The notes beneath the pieces are model-generated. The model saw only the letters and a list, made by a program, of their open reading frames with translations, was not told where the DNA came from and ran no database searches. A stretch of DNA of 64,000 nucleotides from Solibacillus sp. FSL K6-1523. GTDB lineage: Bacteria > Bacillota > Bacilli > Bacillales_A > Planococcaceae. Position 1 is the first letter of the stretch; the number at the start of each line of letters is the position of its first letter. Location of the stretch: positions 732,001 through 796,000 of the forward strand of contig NZ_JBBOSU010000001.1 in assembly GCF_038005225.1 (NCBI RefSeq), written 5' to 3'. This document shows, one piece after another, positions 38,678 to 48,507 of this stretch. A program made the translations under genes and the position numbers.

Positions 38678-41600
38678 ACCGGAAAATGTTCAGTGGACAG
38701 ATGTACAGTGGAAAGCCATTTATGCATCAGGTCACGATATTTTAGTATCGGCAGCAGCAGGCTCTGGGAAAACGGCTGTATTAATTGAACGCCTTATTCA
38801 AAAGATTTTAGCACCAGAAGATCGTCGCATTGATGTGGATGAATTATTGGTCGTGACATTTACAAATGCTTCGGCGGCTGAAATGCGTAATCGGATGGCG
38901 GAAGCGCTTGAAAAGTCAATTGCACAAGATCCGAATAATGCGTTTTTACGACGTCAGCTTAGCTTATTAAATAAAGCGCAAATTTCGACGTTGCACTCTT
39001 TTTGCTTAACAATTTGTCGTGAGTATGCGTATACGATTGATTTAGACCCAGGTTTTCGTTTAGCAAGTACAGAAGAAGCGGCATTAATGCAAGATGATGT
39101 GTTAATGGACGTGCTCGAAAAGGCGTATCGCGGGGATATGGCGCATTTGTTTACGAAGGAAGAGCTTTATGCGCTCGTTGATAGTTTTGCCACGGATCGA
39201 AGTGACCAAGCGATTGAAAAGCTATTGCAGGAAATGTATAAAGTATCGCGTGTACAGCCTGATCCGTATGAATGGTTACGCGCATTACCTGAGAAATATG
39301 ACAATGATGAGCAAATGCCGATAGATGATTTACAAATTGCACAGGAAATTCGTCCAATGATTATTACGAACTTAAAAGAAGTAGTCGCACGTCTAGAAAA
39401 AGGGTATCAAATTGTTTCGGTACAGCCAGCACTTCAAAAAAATGAACCCCTTTTTGCCAATGAATACAGAGCAGCGAAGCAAGTACTTGAAGCGATGGAA
39501 AGTGGTACGTGGGAAGAAGCGTATACATTATTGCCGCTTATTAAATTTGATCGAATAAAGGCTGTTACGAAAAAAGATACGGAAGAGGACCAGCGTTTTT
39601 ATAGCATCGCAAAAGGGTATCGCGATCAGGCAAAAGAGATGCTCGCTACTTTATCAGAAACGTTTTTTGCGCGTCATCCGAAGCTGTATGTGAGAGAAAT
39701 GGCCGAAACGAAGCCGATTATGGAAACACTCGTTAAATTAACGGTTGAATTTAGTGAAGCATTCAAACAAGCAAAACAGGAGCGTGGGCTACTTGATTTC
39801 TCGGATTTGGAGCATTATGCGTTAGAAATTTTATCGCATGCTGAAATCAAAACAACGCCACCGACACCTTCTGAAGTAGCAATGAACTTCAAGGAACGCT
39901 TTAAGGAAGTGCTTGTGGATGAGTATCAGGACGTCAATTTGCTACAAGAGACGATTTTACAGCTTGTGAAAAGTGGGGACGAAGCAAATGGAAACCTGTT
40001 TATGGTCGGCGATGTAAAACAATCTATATACGCGTTTCGATTAGCAGAACCGCGATTATTCCTTGAAAAATATAAGCGGTTTGATGAAAATCCGGTCAAT
40101 AATGGGATGAAAATCGATTTAAATGCGAACTTCCGAAGTCGTTCTGAAGTATTAGACGGCACGAACTATGTGTTTGAGCAAATTATGGACGAAGAAGTTG
40201 GCGAAATAATTTATGACGAACAAGCAAAATTAAAGTTTGGTGCGAGTTATGATGAGCAGCAAGTGCCGGTTGAGCTTGTTTTATTAGAGGGCGATTCGAA
40301 ACTGCAAACTGTAGCAAATTCAGATGGTGACGGTGACGAAGAGGAAAGTATTAGCGCGGCGCAGCAAGAGGCACGCTATATTATTATGCGCATTCAAGAG
40401 ATGGTCCGAGGCGGGGCACAAGTATATAACCCAAAAACAAAATCAATGCGTCCGATCAGTTACCGAGATATCGTCGTGCTCATGCGCTCGCGTACTTGGT
40501 ATGCAACGTTTGCAGAGGAGTTTAAGATGGCGGGACTCCCACTTTATGCTGAAACAGATGGTGGATATTTTGAGTCATTAGAAGTGATGATCATGTTGAA
40601 TACGCTCAAAGTAATCGACAATCCATATCAAGATATTCCGCTTGCATCTGTGTTACGTTCGCCTTTTATTGGTTTAACGGAAAATGAGTTGGCGGCCATT
40701 CGTTTAATGAACGGGAAAGTGCCGTTTTATGAAGCGTTGAAGCAATATATGGTCAAGGCATCTGGTGAAATGGCGATTGCTACTGAGCAAAAGCTACAAA
40801 AGTTTTTAACGCTCCATGAAAAATGGCGTAACTTTTCACGTCATGGCTCACTTGCAGATTTAATTTGGCAAGTGTATTTAGATACGAGTTACTTTGAAAT
40901 GGTCGGGGCTATGGTGAATGGCAAACAGCGCCAGGCCAATTTACGCGCGCTTCATGACCGTGCGTTAAGCTATGAAAAAACATCCTTCCGTGGCTTATTC
41001 CGTTTTTTACGATTTATCGACCGAATGCAGTCGCGCGGGGACGATTTAGGGATTGCCAAATCAATTGGTGAAGCCGATGATGTGGTTACGCTATTAACGA
41101 TTCATAAATCAAAAGGCTTGGAATATCCTGTCGTTTTCTTAGCGGGGATGAGTCGTGGATTTAACACGAAAGATTTAGGTAACCGCTATATTTTTGATCA
41201 AGATTTTGGACTGGCGATTAAGTCGGTTAATCCAGATTTAAATGTTATGTCCACTTCATTGCCACATCTATATGTGAAGGAAAAGAAGCTGGCTAAAATG
41301 AAGGCTGAGGAAATGCGTGTTCTTTATGTAGCAATGACCCGTGCAAAGGAGCAGTTAATTTTAGTTGGTTCGATTAAAGATTGGGAAAAGCAAAAAGAAG
41401 ATTGGTCATTCTATCAAGATTTAGAGGAAACAGTATTGCCGAGTTATACGCGTTCGAAAGCAAATCATTATTTAAGTTGGGTGGGACCGGCTGTTGCAAG
41501 ACACGGGGACTTTTTACTTGCACAATATGGAAAACAAAAGGAAGCAAATCTTACAACGCAGTGGTTTGTAAATATCATTTCAAATGATGCATTTTTAGCA

Positions 41601-42380
41601 TCTGGGACAGAGGAAGAAACAGTGGAGACGGAGCAAATCGTACAAGTGGATGAATCGCTTGTGGATTTATTAACGCAACGCTTTTTAACGACGTATCCAT
41701 ATGAACATGCGGTGACGAAAAAATCCAAAACTTCCGTTAGTGAGTTGAAACGTTTAGAAAGTCTTCAAAGAATGGAAGAAGAGCAAGTTTATAATTCAAA
41801 CGCAGGAAACTATGTGAAAGCGAATGTTCCGAGCTTTATGCTAAAGAAAAAGGAACGCAAGCTATCCGCAACAGAAATGGGTACAGCGGTGCATGCGGTC
41901 ATGCAGCATATACCTCAGGAAGGTTTTCAAACACTAGCAGAAACAGCGGAATTTATTCAATCACTCGTTTCACGCGAGTTATTACAACAAATTGAAGCGG
42001 ATGTAATCGAGGCGGAAAAAGTACTTGCTTTCTTCAATACAGATGTAGGCCAACGCTTTAAGCATGCGAAACAAACTTTGCGTGAGGTCCCATTTACTTG
42101 GAGCTTAAAGGATGCTGAGGGAGATGCGCAAATTATTCAAGGGGTCATTGACTGCCTATTTGAAGATGAATTTGGTCACTGGGTGCTGCTTGACTATAAA
42201 ACGGATCGGATTGAAAGTGACATATTAGACGATTTGGAGAAAATTAAACGAAAAATGACAAAAGCGTATCACATTCAATTAAACTATTATCAACAAGCTA
42301 TTGAATCCATTAAACAGGTTAAAGTGAATGAGCGTTTATTGTATTTATATAGTATTGGGAAAGAAGTGAAAATTGATTAG
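38661..42380 (+). CDS. addA: ATP-dependent helicase-nuclease subunit AddA
   Basis: The 1239-residue partner of AddB is a UvrD-type 3'-5' helicase: AAAGSGKTAVLIERL (Walker A), VDEYQDVN (Walker B), VGDVKQSIYAFR, LLTIHKSKGLEYPVV and VLYVAMTRAKEQL. A C-terminal nuclease domain follows (IQGVIDCLFEDEFGHW, then LLDYKTD). The start ATG 38661 lies inside the addB end (17-base overlap), with AAAGGTGG 11 bases upstream, so the two subunits are translationally coupled. Confidence 0.96.
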   Translation: MMIPTKPENVQWTDVQWKAIYASGHDILVSAAAGSGKTAVLIERLIQKILAPEDRRIDVDELLVVTFTNASAAEMRNRMAEALEKSIAQDPNNAFLRRQLSLLNKAQISTLHSFCLTICREYAYTIDLDPGFRLASTEEAALMQDDVLMDVLEKAYRGDMAHLFTKEELYALVDSFATDRSDQAIEKLLQEMYKVSRVQPDPYEWLRALPEKYDNDEQMPIDDLQIAQEIRPMIITNLKEVVARLEKGYQIVSVQPALQKNEPLFANEYRAAKQVLEAMESGTWEEAYTLLPLIKFDRIKAVTKKDTEEDQRFYSIAKGYRDQAKEMLATLSETFFARHPKLYVREMAETKPIMETLVKLTVEFSEAFKQAKQERGLLDFSDLEHYALEILSHAEIKTTPPTPSEVAMNFKERFKEVLVDEYQDVNLLQETILQLVKSGDEANGNLFMVGDVKQSIYAFRLAEPRLFLEKYKRFDENPVNNGMKIDLNANFRSRSEVLDGTNYVFEQIMDEEVGEIIYDEQAKLKFGASYDEQQVPVELVLLEGDSKLQTVANSDGDGDEEESISAAQQEARYIIMRIQEMVRGGAQVYNPKTKSMRPISYRDIVVLMRSRTWYATFAEEFKMAGLPLYAETDGGYFESLEVMIMLNTLKVIDNPYQDIPLASVLRSPFIGLTENELAAIRLMNGKVPFYEALKQYMVKASGEMAIATEQKLQKFLTLHEKWRNFSRHGSLADLIWQVYLDTSYFEMVGAMVNGKQRQANLRALHDRALSYEKTSFRGLFRFLRFIDRMQSRGDDLGIAKSIGEADDVVTLLTIHKSKGLEYPVVFLAGMSRGFNTKDLGNRYIFDQDFGLAIKSVNPDLNVMSTSLPHLYVKEKKLAKMKAEEMRVLYVAMTRAKEQLILVGSIKDWEKQKEDWSFYQDLEETVLPSYTRSKANHYLSWVGPAVARHGDFLLAQYGKQKEANLTTQWFVNIISNDAFLASGTEEETVETEQIVQVDESLVDLLTQRFLTTYPYEHAVTKKSKTSVSELKRLESLQRMEEEQVYNSNAGNYVKANVPSFMLKKKERKLSATEMGTAVHAVMQHIPQEGFQTLAETAEFIQSLVSRELLQQIEADVIEAEKVLAFFNTDVGQRFKHAKQTLREVPFTWSLKDAEGDAQIIQGVIDCLFEDEFGHWVLLDYKTDRIESDILDDLEKIKRKMTKAYHIQLNYYQQAIESIKQVKVNERLLYLYSIGKEVKID

Positions 42381-42391
42381 GGGGCTTTTTT

Positions 42392-43567
42392 GTGAACTTT
42401 CGGCCAGTTGGTACGCAGGAGCGAATTGCCACGCTTGATGTTTTACGTGGCTTTAGCTTGCTCGGAATTTTATTGGTAAATATGTTCGGATTTTACTTAC
42501 CGATGCCTCATATTGCAAGTTTAGAGGATTGGTTTACTTCCGCGCAAGACATCATTTTACAACAACTTTTAGATATTTACGTACAAAGTAGTTTTTACCC
42601 GTTATTTTCTATGTTATTCGGGTATGGATTAGCAATGCAGTTTTTAAAAGCGAAAGCATCGGGCACAAACTTTTATAAATTTGCACCAAAACGAATGGTC
42701 ATTTTATTTTGTGTAGGTATGATTCACGCGGTCTTAATTTGGTGGGGAGATATTCTAGCGACGTATGCTTTTTGTGGTATATTTTTAATCGCTTTAATAC
42801 GTTTACCTGCAAAATGGCTATTGTTTATTGCGATTGTTGTGAACGGATTATACCATAGTACGATGTTAGGTTTATATGCGCTTACTGGTATTTTCAATCA
42901 ATCGATGGAAGTGTTGTCAGTAGATATTACCGCGATTCAAAATGCTATTACGGCTTATGGTGTCGGCACATGGACAGATACTTTTATGCAACGTTTAGAT
43001 GATTTAGCTGTTCAAATGAATCCATTTATGTGGATTTCTGCATTGTTCACGATTTTACCTTATATGCTCATTGGAGCGGCATTTGCGAAGTGGAAGTTGA
43101 TTGAACGTGCGAGAGAAAAGCTCGTCACTTGGTTCGTATTAGCAATTGTTGGTTTAGGGATAGGAATTTATTTAAAGGCGCTCCCAATTGCATCTGCTCA
43201 AACATATGGTTATGAATATTTACAAGTATTCGTAGGAGGACCAATTTTGGCGATTGGTTATATTGCAGTCGTCGTATTAATGTGTCTGCTCCCGATTGCG
43301 GTAAAAATATTAGCGCCGATTGCCAAAGCTGGTAGAATGTCCATGACGCTTTATATTATGCAATCGATCATTTGCACAACGCTATTTTATCATTGGGGCT
43401 TTGGATTATTTGGGCAAGTGGATGTTCAAATGGGGATTTACATTGCTATTGCTTTATTTATCGTTCAAATTTTGTTTGCAGAGCTATGGTTTTCGAAATT
43501 TAAGCAAGGACCACTTGAAGCAGCGATTAAAAGATTAACTTATGGGAAAATATTATCAGAAAAGTAA
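42392..43567 (+). CDS. DUF418 / YeiB-type membrane protein
   Basis: 391 residues with roughly ten hydrophobic segments. The N-terminus has the hallmark RIATLDVLRGFSLLGILLVN followed by FYPLFSMLFGYGLAMQF, and the C-terminus carries the DUF418 region (LAPIAKAGRMSMTLYIMQSI...). These proteins resemble acyltransferase-3 membrane enzymes, but their reaction is unknown. It starts with GTG 11 bases after addA and is probably cotranscribed with it. Confidence 0.85.
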   Translation: MNFRPVGTQERIATLDVLRGFSLLGILLVNMFGFYLPMPHIASLEDWFTSAQDIILQQLLDIYVQSSFYPLFSMLFGYGLAMQFLKAKASGTNFYKFAPKRMVILFCVGMIHAVLIWWGDILATYAFCGIFLIALIRLPAKWLLFIAIVVNGLYHSTMLGLYALTGIFNQSMEVLSVDITAIQNAITAYGVGTWTDTFMQRLDDLAVQMNPFMWISALFTILPYMLIGAAFAKWKLIERAREKLVTWFVLAIVGLGIGIYLKALPIASAQTYGYEYLQVFVGGPILAIGYIAVVVLMCLLPIAVKILAPIAKAGRMSMTLYIMQSIICTTLFYHWGFGLFGQVDVQMGIYIAIALFIVQILFAELWFSKFKQGPLEAAIKRLTYGKILSEK

Positions 43568-43623
43568 GGTAATTCATTCAGCTTTGTTGTATCATGTAGA
43601 AAACAGAAGGAGCTCCTCACATT

Positions 43624-44526
43624 ATGAAATTGTTATCTTTTAAATTAAATGGACAAGTAAAGTTCGGCCCGAAAGTGAAAAAAGAAGAAGCAGTATGGGA
43701 TGTCATTGAAATTCAAAAACAGTTAAATATACTCCCTACGTTTCCTGAAACTATTATTGAAGGTATAGCATTAGGTTTTGATTTTGTAGAGCAAGTACGC
43801 AAATTAGTAGACGCTGCACAAAAAGCTGAAAATGGTGCGCAATTTAAATATGCTTTTTCAGAAATCGAGTGGCTTTCTCCAATTCCGCGCACACCTAAAA
43901 ATATTATTTGTGTTGGTAAAAACTATGATGATCACGCAAAAGAAATGGGTGCAGAACAAGCACCGGAAGATATTATGATATTTACAAAGTCACCTACTGC
44001 CATTGCAGCGGATGAATCAACATTACCAGTTCATGCAGATAAAACGGATTCTCTTGATTATGAAGGTGAGCTAGCAATTGTTATTGGAAAACGCGGGAAG
44101 GACGTTCCAAAAGGGATGGCCTTTGATTATATTTTCGGCTATACAATTGCCAATGACCTTACTGCGCGTGACCTTCAACAAAAACATAAGCAATTTTTCT
44201 TAGGGAAAAGCTTAGATGGCAGCTGTCCAATGGGTCCGTATTTAGTAACAAAAGATGAAATTCCAGACCCACATGCCCTGTCAATTGTGACGAAAGTAAA
44301 TGGAGAAGTACGTCAAAATGGCTCGACAAAAGACATGATGTTTACGGTGTCGGATATTATTGCGATTTTATCGAAACATGTCACATTAGAGCCAGGAGAT
44401 GTTATTTTAACAGGTACGCCTGCTGGGGTTGGCAAAGGGATGAATCCACCAACATTTTTAAAAGCTGGCGATGAGGTGAAGATTTCAATCGAAGGCATCG
44501 GCACATTAGCAAATCGCTTTGAGTAA
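43624..44526 (+). CDS. yisK: Fumarylacetoacetate hydrolase family protein (YisK-like)
   Basis: 300 residues: a short N-terminal domain, then the FAH catalytic fold with IICVGKNYDDHAKEMG, the metal-binding DYEGELAIVIGK (E-x-E), DLTARDLQQKHKQ and VILTGTPAGVG. B. subtilis YisK hydrolyses/decarboxylates oxaloacetate-type acids and has been linked to cell shape. The pairing with yisL downstream and addAB upstream matches that region of B. subtilis. AAGGAG stands before the ATG. Confidence 0.88.
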   Translation: MKLLSFKLNGQVKFGPKVKKEEAVWDVIEIQKQLNILPTFPETIIEGIALGFDFVEQVRKLVDAAQKAENGAQFKYAFSEIEWLSPIPRTPKNIICVGKNYDDHAKEMGAEQAPEDIMIFTKSPTAIAADESTLPVHADKTDSLDYEGELAIVIGKRGKDVPKGMAFDYIFGYTIANDLTARDLQQKHKQFFLGKSLDGSCPMGPYLVTKDEIPDPHALSIVTKVNGEVRQNGSTKDMMFTVSDIIAILSKHVTLEPGDVILTGTPAGVGKGMNPPTFLKAGDEVKISIEGIGTLANRFE

Positions 44527-44576
44527 TTACTTTTAATAGAATACGATTGTGATAGATCCATAAAATCACAACTAGC

Positions 44577-44621
44577 AAGGACAACACTTACGCCCAATAA
44601 TTGCGCGGGTGTTGTCCTTTT
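44577..44621 (+). terminator. Terminator of yisK
   Basis: AAGGACAACAC pairs with GTGTTGTCCTT across 21 bases, then TT. Confidence 0.85.
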
Positions 44622-44725
44622 GAATGTATGAGGATGGAACTAAGTTAGACCAATTCATTGTATTTTCACGCGTTCACATGGTAGGATATTGCTTGAAGAA
44701 AGAAAATAGAAAAGGTGGAAAATAC

Positions 44726-45085
44726 ATGGGCTTTTTAGTTAGTGGTACACATTTGCATATTACAACATGGGTAATTGCTTTAGTACTGTTCTTTATTGCG
44801 GCATTGGCAGGCAAAAAATTAACAGGTGTACATATGGGATTACGTTTAATGTACATTTTAATGATCATTTCTGGGGGCGCATTATTCCTAGAATACCGTA
44901 GTGCATATGGAATGAACTATGATATGAAAGTTCTTTTCGCTATTTTGGTAATTGGTTTCATGGAAATGATTTTAGTACGTAAAAACAAAGGCAAATCAGT
45001 TACTGTATTTTGGGGATTATTCGCAATTGCTTTAGCGGTAACATTGTATTTAGGTTTAAGCTCAGGAATCGGTAGCAAATTCTAA
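44726..45085 (+). CDS. yisL: YisL family membrane protein (DUF1516)
   Basis: 119 residues with four hydrophobic helices, starting MGFLVSGTHLHITTW, the usual YisL start. AAAGGTGG lies just before ATG 44726; the frame is open further upstream but without family similarity. Function is unknown. It follows yisK as in B. subtilis, but a terminator separates them, so it probably has its own promoter in 44622-44725. Confidence 0.88.
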   Translation: MGFLVSGTHLHITTWVIALVLFFIAALAGKKLTGVHMGLRLMYILMIISGGALFLEYRSAYGMNYDMKVLFAILVIGFMEMILVRKNKGKSVTVFWGLFAIALAVTLYLGLSSGIGSKF

Positions 45086-45097
45086 TAGGAAAAAAGG

Positions 45098-45135
45098 AAA
45101 CCACTTTGGAAGCGTCATGTTTCGGAGTGGTTTTT
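45098..45135 (+). terminator. Terminator of yisL
   Basis: AAACCACT pairs with AGTGGTTT and is followed by TTTAT. Confidence 0.75.
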
Positions 45136-45262
45136 ATATGGAATCCACAATTTTGTCACGGATTCGTCGCAATTGCTTAAAATAACTTTGGAAACATAGC
45201 GACCCATCCACAATTTTTTGGTAAAATTATGTTGGATTGTTGTGAAAGTGAGGGAATAACAA

Positions 45263-46732
45263 GTGGGATTTAAAAAATGGATCGGCGCTGTAACGGCAGG
45301 TGTTCTACTTTCTACTACATTAATGTTGACACCAACTGTACAAGCAGAAAAAAATCATACCATTGCTGATGAAAGTATATATGATTTATTAGTAGACCGT
45401 TTCTTTAATGGAATTGGCGCAAATGATGACGAATTAGTAAATGCACAAGACCCGGCAATGTTTGCAGGGGGCGATTTTAATGGACTTATAAAAAAACTCG
45501 ATTATATTTCTGGAATGGGCTTTACAACGGTTTCGATCGGTTCGGTTTTCGCAACTGAAAAATATGATGGCTCCATGGTGACAAGTTATTCAACTCTTGA
45601 AAAGCATTTTGGTACGGAAGATGAGTTAAAGGAAGTTGTCAAAAAGTATAATGACCGCGATATGAAAATTATGGTAGACTTCCCGCTTTCAAATGTAAGT
45701 CCGAATCATGAATGGGCTAGCCGACCAAACTTTGTGGCAAGTTCGAACAATGGACAAATTCAGTGGGATTTAGCCAATGCAGAAGTTCAAAAAGCGTTGA
45801 TTGATGCAGCCGTGCAATTTGTGAATACATATAATATCAATGGTATGCGCATAACGAATATTGAAAATGCAGATACATCATTTTTAAATACATTGATTGA
45901 CGAATTAAAAGCGGTAAAACAAGAAATTTACGTTATCTCAAATGCAGAAAGCGATGCTAATTTTGATGCGAAGTTTTATGCAGATACAGAGCAACTTTAT
46001 CGTGGCGCTTTAAAAAATGTTGATTTAAATACAACGGTTTTAGATACACATCTTGAGGAATTTATTACAGGAAAAGATGTACCTACGCAAGTAATGATCG
46101 ATAATATATGGACAGACCGTTTTACGTTAGATGCGACGGAAGAAAAGATGTATCCGCCAACACGTAATAAAATTGCCGTTTCAACGGCATTATTATTACC
46201 TGGTGTTCCAGTTGTACAGTATGGTACTGAACTTGCGATGAATGGTACTGCTGGACAAGAGGCACACCAATATTACAATTTTAAAACAGATTCTGAGCTT
46301 GTTGACTATATTGGAAAACTGCAAACATTACGCAACAGTTCAGAAACACTGCGCAATGGTGAGTTCAAATGGTTAATGAATGAAGATGGCTATATGGTAT
46401 TTGAACGTAAATCAGATACAGAAACATGGATTGTTGTTATTAATAACTCAAGTAAAACGAAACGCATTCATATTCCAGTTTCTGAGCTTGGTGAGGGAAA
46501 AGAGCTTCGTGGAATGTTTGATAGTGAAATTATCCGCACAAATAAGGATGATAATTATACAATCATTTTAGACCGCGAAATGGTAGAAGTTTATAATGTA
46601 ATCGAAGCGCGAGGGATTAACACATCTTATATCGTGGCATTAAGTTTAGTTGTAATTATTTACACAATATTTATGATTGTCATTATAAAACGTGGGCGCA
46701 AACGTCGTGCGGAACAAGCACAAGCCAATTAA
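45263..46732 (+). CDS. Membrane-anchored alpha-amylase-like protein, probably inactive
   Basis: 489 residues: signal peptide (to about VQAEKNH), a GH13-type barrel starting ESIYDLLVDRFFNG, a C-terminal beta domain, then a membrane helix (TSYIVALSLVVIIYTIFMIV) and a basic tail. GH13 enzymes need an Asp nucleophile in G-[FM]-R-x-D, a Glu acid and an HD pair in region IV. Here the sequence is NGMRITNIE (Asp replaced by Thr), the fold continues YVISNAESD, and region IV is DNIWTDRF where DNHDxxRF is expected. Region I also lacks its His. Fold retained with catalysis lost suggests a binding or scaffold role. GTG start follows GTGAGGGA. Confidence 0.85.
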   Translation: MGFKKWIGAVTAGVLLSTTLMLTPTVQAEKNHTIADESIYDLLVDRFFNGIGANDDELVNAQDPAMFAGGDFNGLIKKLDYISGMGFTTVSIGSVFATEKYDGSMVTSYSTLEKHFGTEDELKEVVKKYNDRDMKIMVDFPLSNVSPNHEWASRPNFVASSNNGQIQWDLANAEVQKALIDAAVQFVNTYNINGMRITNIENADTSFLNTLIDELKAVKQEIYVISNAESDANFDAKFYADTEQLYRGALKNVDLNTTVLDTHLEEFITGKDVPTQVMIDNIWTDRFTLDATEEKMYPPTRNKIAVSTALLLPGVPVVQYGTELAMNGTAGQEAHQYYNFKTDSELVDYIGKLQTLRNSSETLRNGEFKWLMNEDGYMVFERKSDTETWIVVINNSSKTKRIHIPVSELGEGKELRGMFDSEIIRTNKDDNYTIILDREMVEVYNVIEARGINTSYIVALSLVVIIYTIFMIVIIKRGRKRRAEQAQAN

Positions 46733-46735
46733 AAT

Positions 46736-46778
46736 AAAAAATCATCATTTCGGATTAAATGAAATGATGATTTTTTTT
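46736..46778. terminator. Bidirectional terminator between the GH13-like and HAD genes
   Basis: AAAATCATCATTTC pairs perfectly with GAAATGATGATTTT; T8 on the plus strand and a T-rich run on the minus strand serve the two convergent genes. Confidence 0.92.
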
Positions 46779-46786
46779 GCATATGT

Positions 46787-47593
46787 TTATAATTTTAAAC
46801 GTTCCTGCAATAGTTTTGCGACGCCATCTTCATTGTTGGATAGTGTGATTTCATTGGCGATATTTTTTAGTTGGTCAATGCCGTTACTCATTGCGACACC
46901 AATGCCTGCGTACTCAATCATTTCTAAATCGTTGTCCTCATCGCCAAAAGCAATGATGCGTTCACGGGGAATACCCATTTCTTTGGCAATTTGATCAATA
47001 CCAACTGCTTTACTTAATCCTTTACGCACGATTTCGATAATTGGGTAAGGCGCTCCCCAACGACGATGCTCAATTAATTCGGCATGAACATCTTGTAAAT
47101 GCTGTCGAATGATTGGGACATTAGCATCGTTTGCTTGAATTAACAAACTTGTCGGATCTTCTAACAAAGTTGTTTTTAGATCACCCATTCGTACATGAGG
47201 GCTCCCCATATTAAAGATATTTAACATTGCTTCATCTTCACGATGGATATAAACATCATCAATGACTTCTGCAATTAAATTATTATATTCATATTTATGG
47301 ATCGATTCGACGACATCATGCACGACGCGAATATCGACAGGGGTATGAATCGATTTCCACTGGGCATTACGTGGATGATGAACGAAAGCACCGTTAAAAT
47401 TGACAATCGGTGTAATGAGCCCCAATTCCTCATAGTAAATTTGACTTGCTCGGTAAGGGCGACCTGTCGCAATCATGACATGGTGGCCAGCAGCTTTCGC
47501 CTTCATTAATGTTTCTTTTGTAAGAGCTGAAATCTTTTGCTCATCGGTTAATAATGTACCATCTAAATCTAATACGATTAAATGTTCTTTCAT
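46787..47593 (-). CDS. Cof-type HAD phosphatase (YitU-like)
   Basis: 268 residues with the HAD motifs VLDLDGTLL (nucleophile Asp and second Asp), ATGRPYRAS (motif II), a type C2 cap, and GDEDNDLEMIEYAG (motif IV). Such Cof proteins hydrolyse sugar phosphates or the riboflavin intermediate. Position next to yitV and yitW homologues supports orthology with YitU. AGGAGG precedes the ATG. Confidence 0.9.
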   Translation of the reverse strand: MKEHLIVLDLDGTLLTDEQKISALTKETLMKAKAAGHHVMIATGRPYRASQIYYEELGLITPIVNFNGAFVHHPRNAQWKSIHTPVDIRVVHDVVESIHKYEYNNLIAEVIDDVYIHREDEAMLNIFNMGSPHVRMGDLKTTLLEDPTSLLIQANDANVPIIRQHLQDVHAELIEHRRWGAPYPIIEIVRKGLSKAVGIDQIAKEMGIPRERIIAFGDEDNDLEMIEYAGIGVAMSNGIDQLKNIANEITLSNNEDGVAKLLQERLKL

Positions 47594-47719
47594 TCGGAAA
47601 AACCTCCTTTACATCCTTATTATTGTACCTTCAAAAAATAGCACGCGTCAAAGTTTTGTAACGTTTTCAATATTCTGCTAAAGTAATAGGGGAAAGTATA
47701 TCGTTTAGAGGTGAATAAC

Positions 47720-48478
47720 GTGATTGTAAAAAATGAAAAGTGGAAGGCAATCCCACTATTACATGTTTATGATGAATCGATGGATAATGAGACGCCTGTT
47801 GTAATTTTTTTACACGGCTTTTTAAGTGCAAAAGAGCATAATCTTCATTACGCGTATCAGCTGGTTGAAAAGGGGGTACGGGTTATATTACCAGATGCAC
47901 TTATGCACGGGGAACGTACGAACCATTTATCGGAAAATGAAATGAATTTAAACTTTTGGAAAATTGTTTTGAAATCAGTTGAAGAGGTCAATACCATCTA
48001 TCAAGAATTAAAATTGAAGAACTTGCTTGGCAGCGAAAATATTGGGATTGCAGGCACTTCAATGGGGGGCATTGTCACTTCTGGTTGCTTAGCGATTTAT
48101 CCGTGGATCAAGACGGCGGGTATTTGCATGGGCACGACAAGTTTTACAAAGCTTGCAGAGCATCAAGTGGAAGAGTTTAAGGCAAAAGGAATTGAATTTC
48201 CGATGACACCTGCGCAGCAAGAGGCGACATTAAAAATGCTTTCGCACTATAATTTAGAACAACGTATGGAGCATGTGAAGCAAAGTCCGATTATTTTTTG
48301 GCATGGTCAAAAGGATTCCGTTGTGCCATATCGAATGAGTCGAGATTTTTATGATCAGTTGAAGGAGAAAGAAGAGCAGTACCCAATTCGCTATATTGCA
48401 GAACCAAATGCAGGACATGCTGTATCGCGTAGTGGCATTCTTAACGTGACAAACTGGCTGGCACAACATTTGGCATAA
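47720..48478 (+). CDS. Alpha/beta hydrolase (YitV-like esterase)
   Basis: 252 residues with the hydrolase fold: VVIFLHGFLSAKEHN (oxyanion loop), the nucleophile elbow GTSMGG, an Asp in WHGQKDSVVP and a His in PNAGHAVS. The physiological ester is unknown. GTG 47720 follows GAGGTGA with good spacing; an in-frame GTG three codons earlier lies within that site. Divergent from the HAD gene. Confidence 0.88.
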   Translation: MIVKNEKWKAIPLLHVYDESMDNETPVVIFLHGFLSAKEHNLHYAYQLVEKGVRVILPDALMHGERTNHLSENEMNLNFWKIVLKSVEEVNTIYQELKLKNLLGSENIGIAGTSMGGIVTSGCLAIYPWIKTAGICMGTTSFTKLAEHQVEEFKAKGIEFPMTPAQQEATLKMLSHYNLEQRMEHVKQSPIIFWHGQKDSVVPYRMSRDFYDQLKEKEEQYPIRYIAEPNAGHAVSRSGILNVTNWLAQHLA

Positions 48479-48498
48479 CCTACAAGTTCTGATATGAT
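48470..48498 (+). promoter_or_regulatory. Promoter of the yitW-like gene
   Basis: TTGGCA at 48470-48475, 17 bases, TATGAT at 48493-48498; the -35 lies in the last codons of the hydrolase gene. The start would be near 48505, immediately before leader element copy B. Confidence 0.55.
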
Positions 48499-48507
48499 AA
48501 CAGTTAA

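Noticed and set aside
47297-47681. Plus-strand frames opposite the HAD gene
   Set aside because: Shadow frames antisense to a well-supported Cof-type phosphatase.
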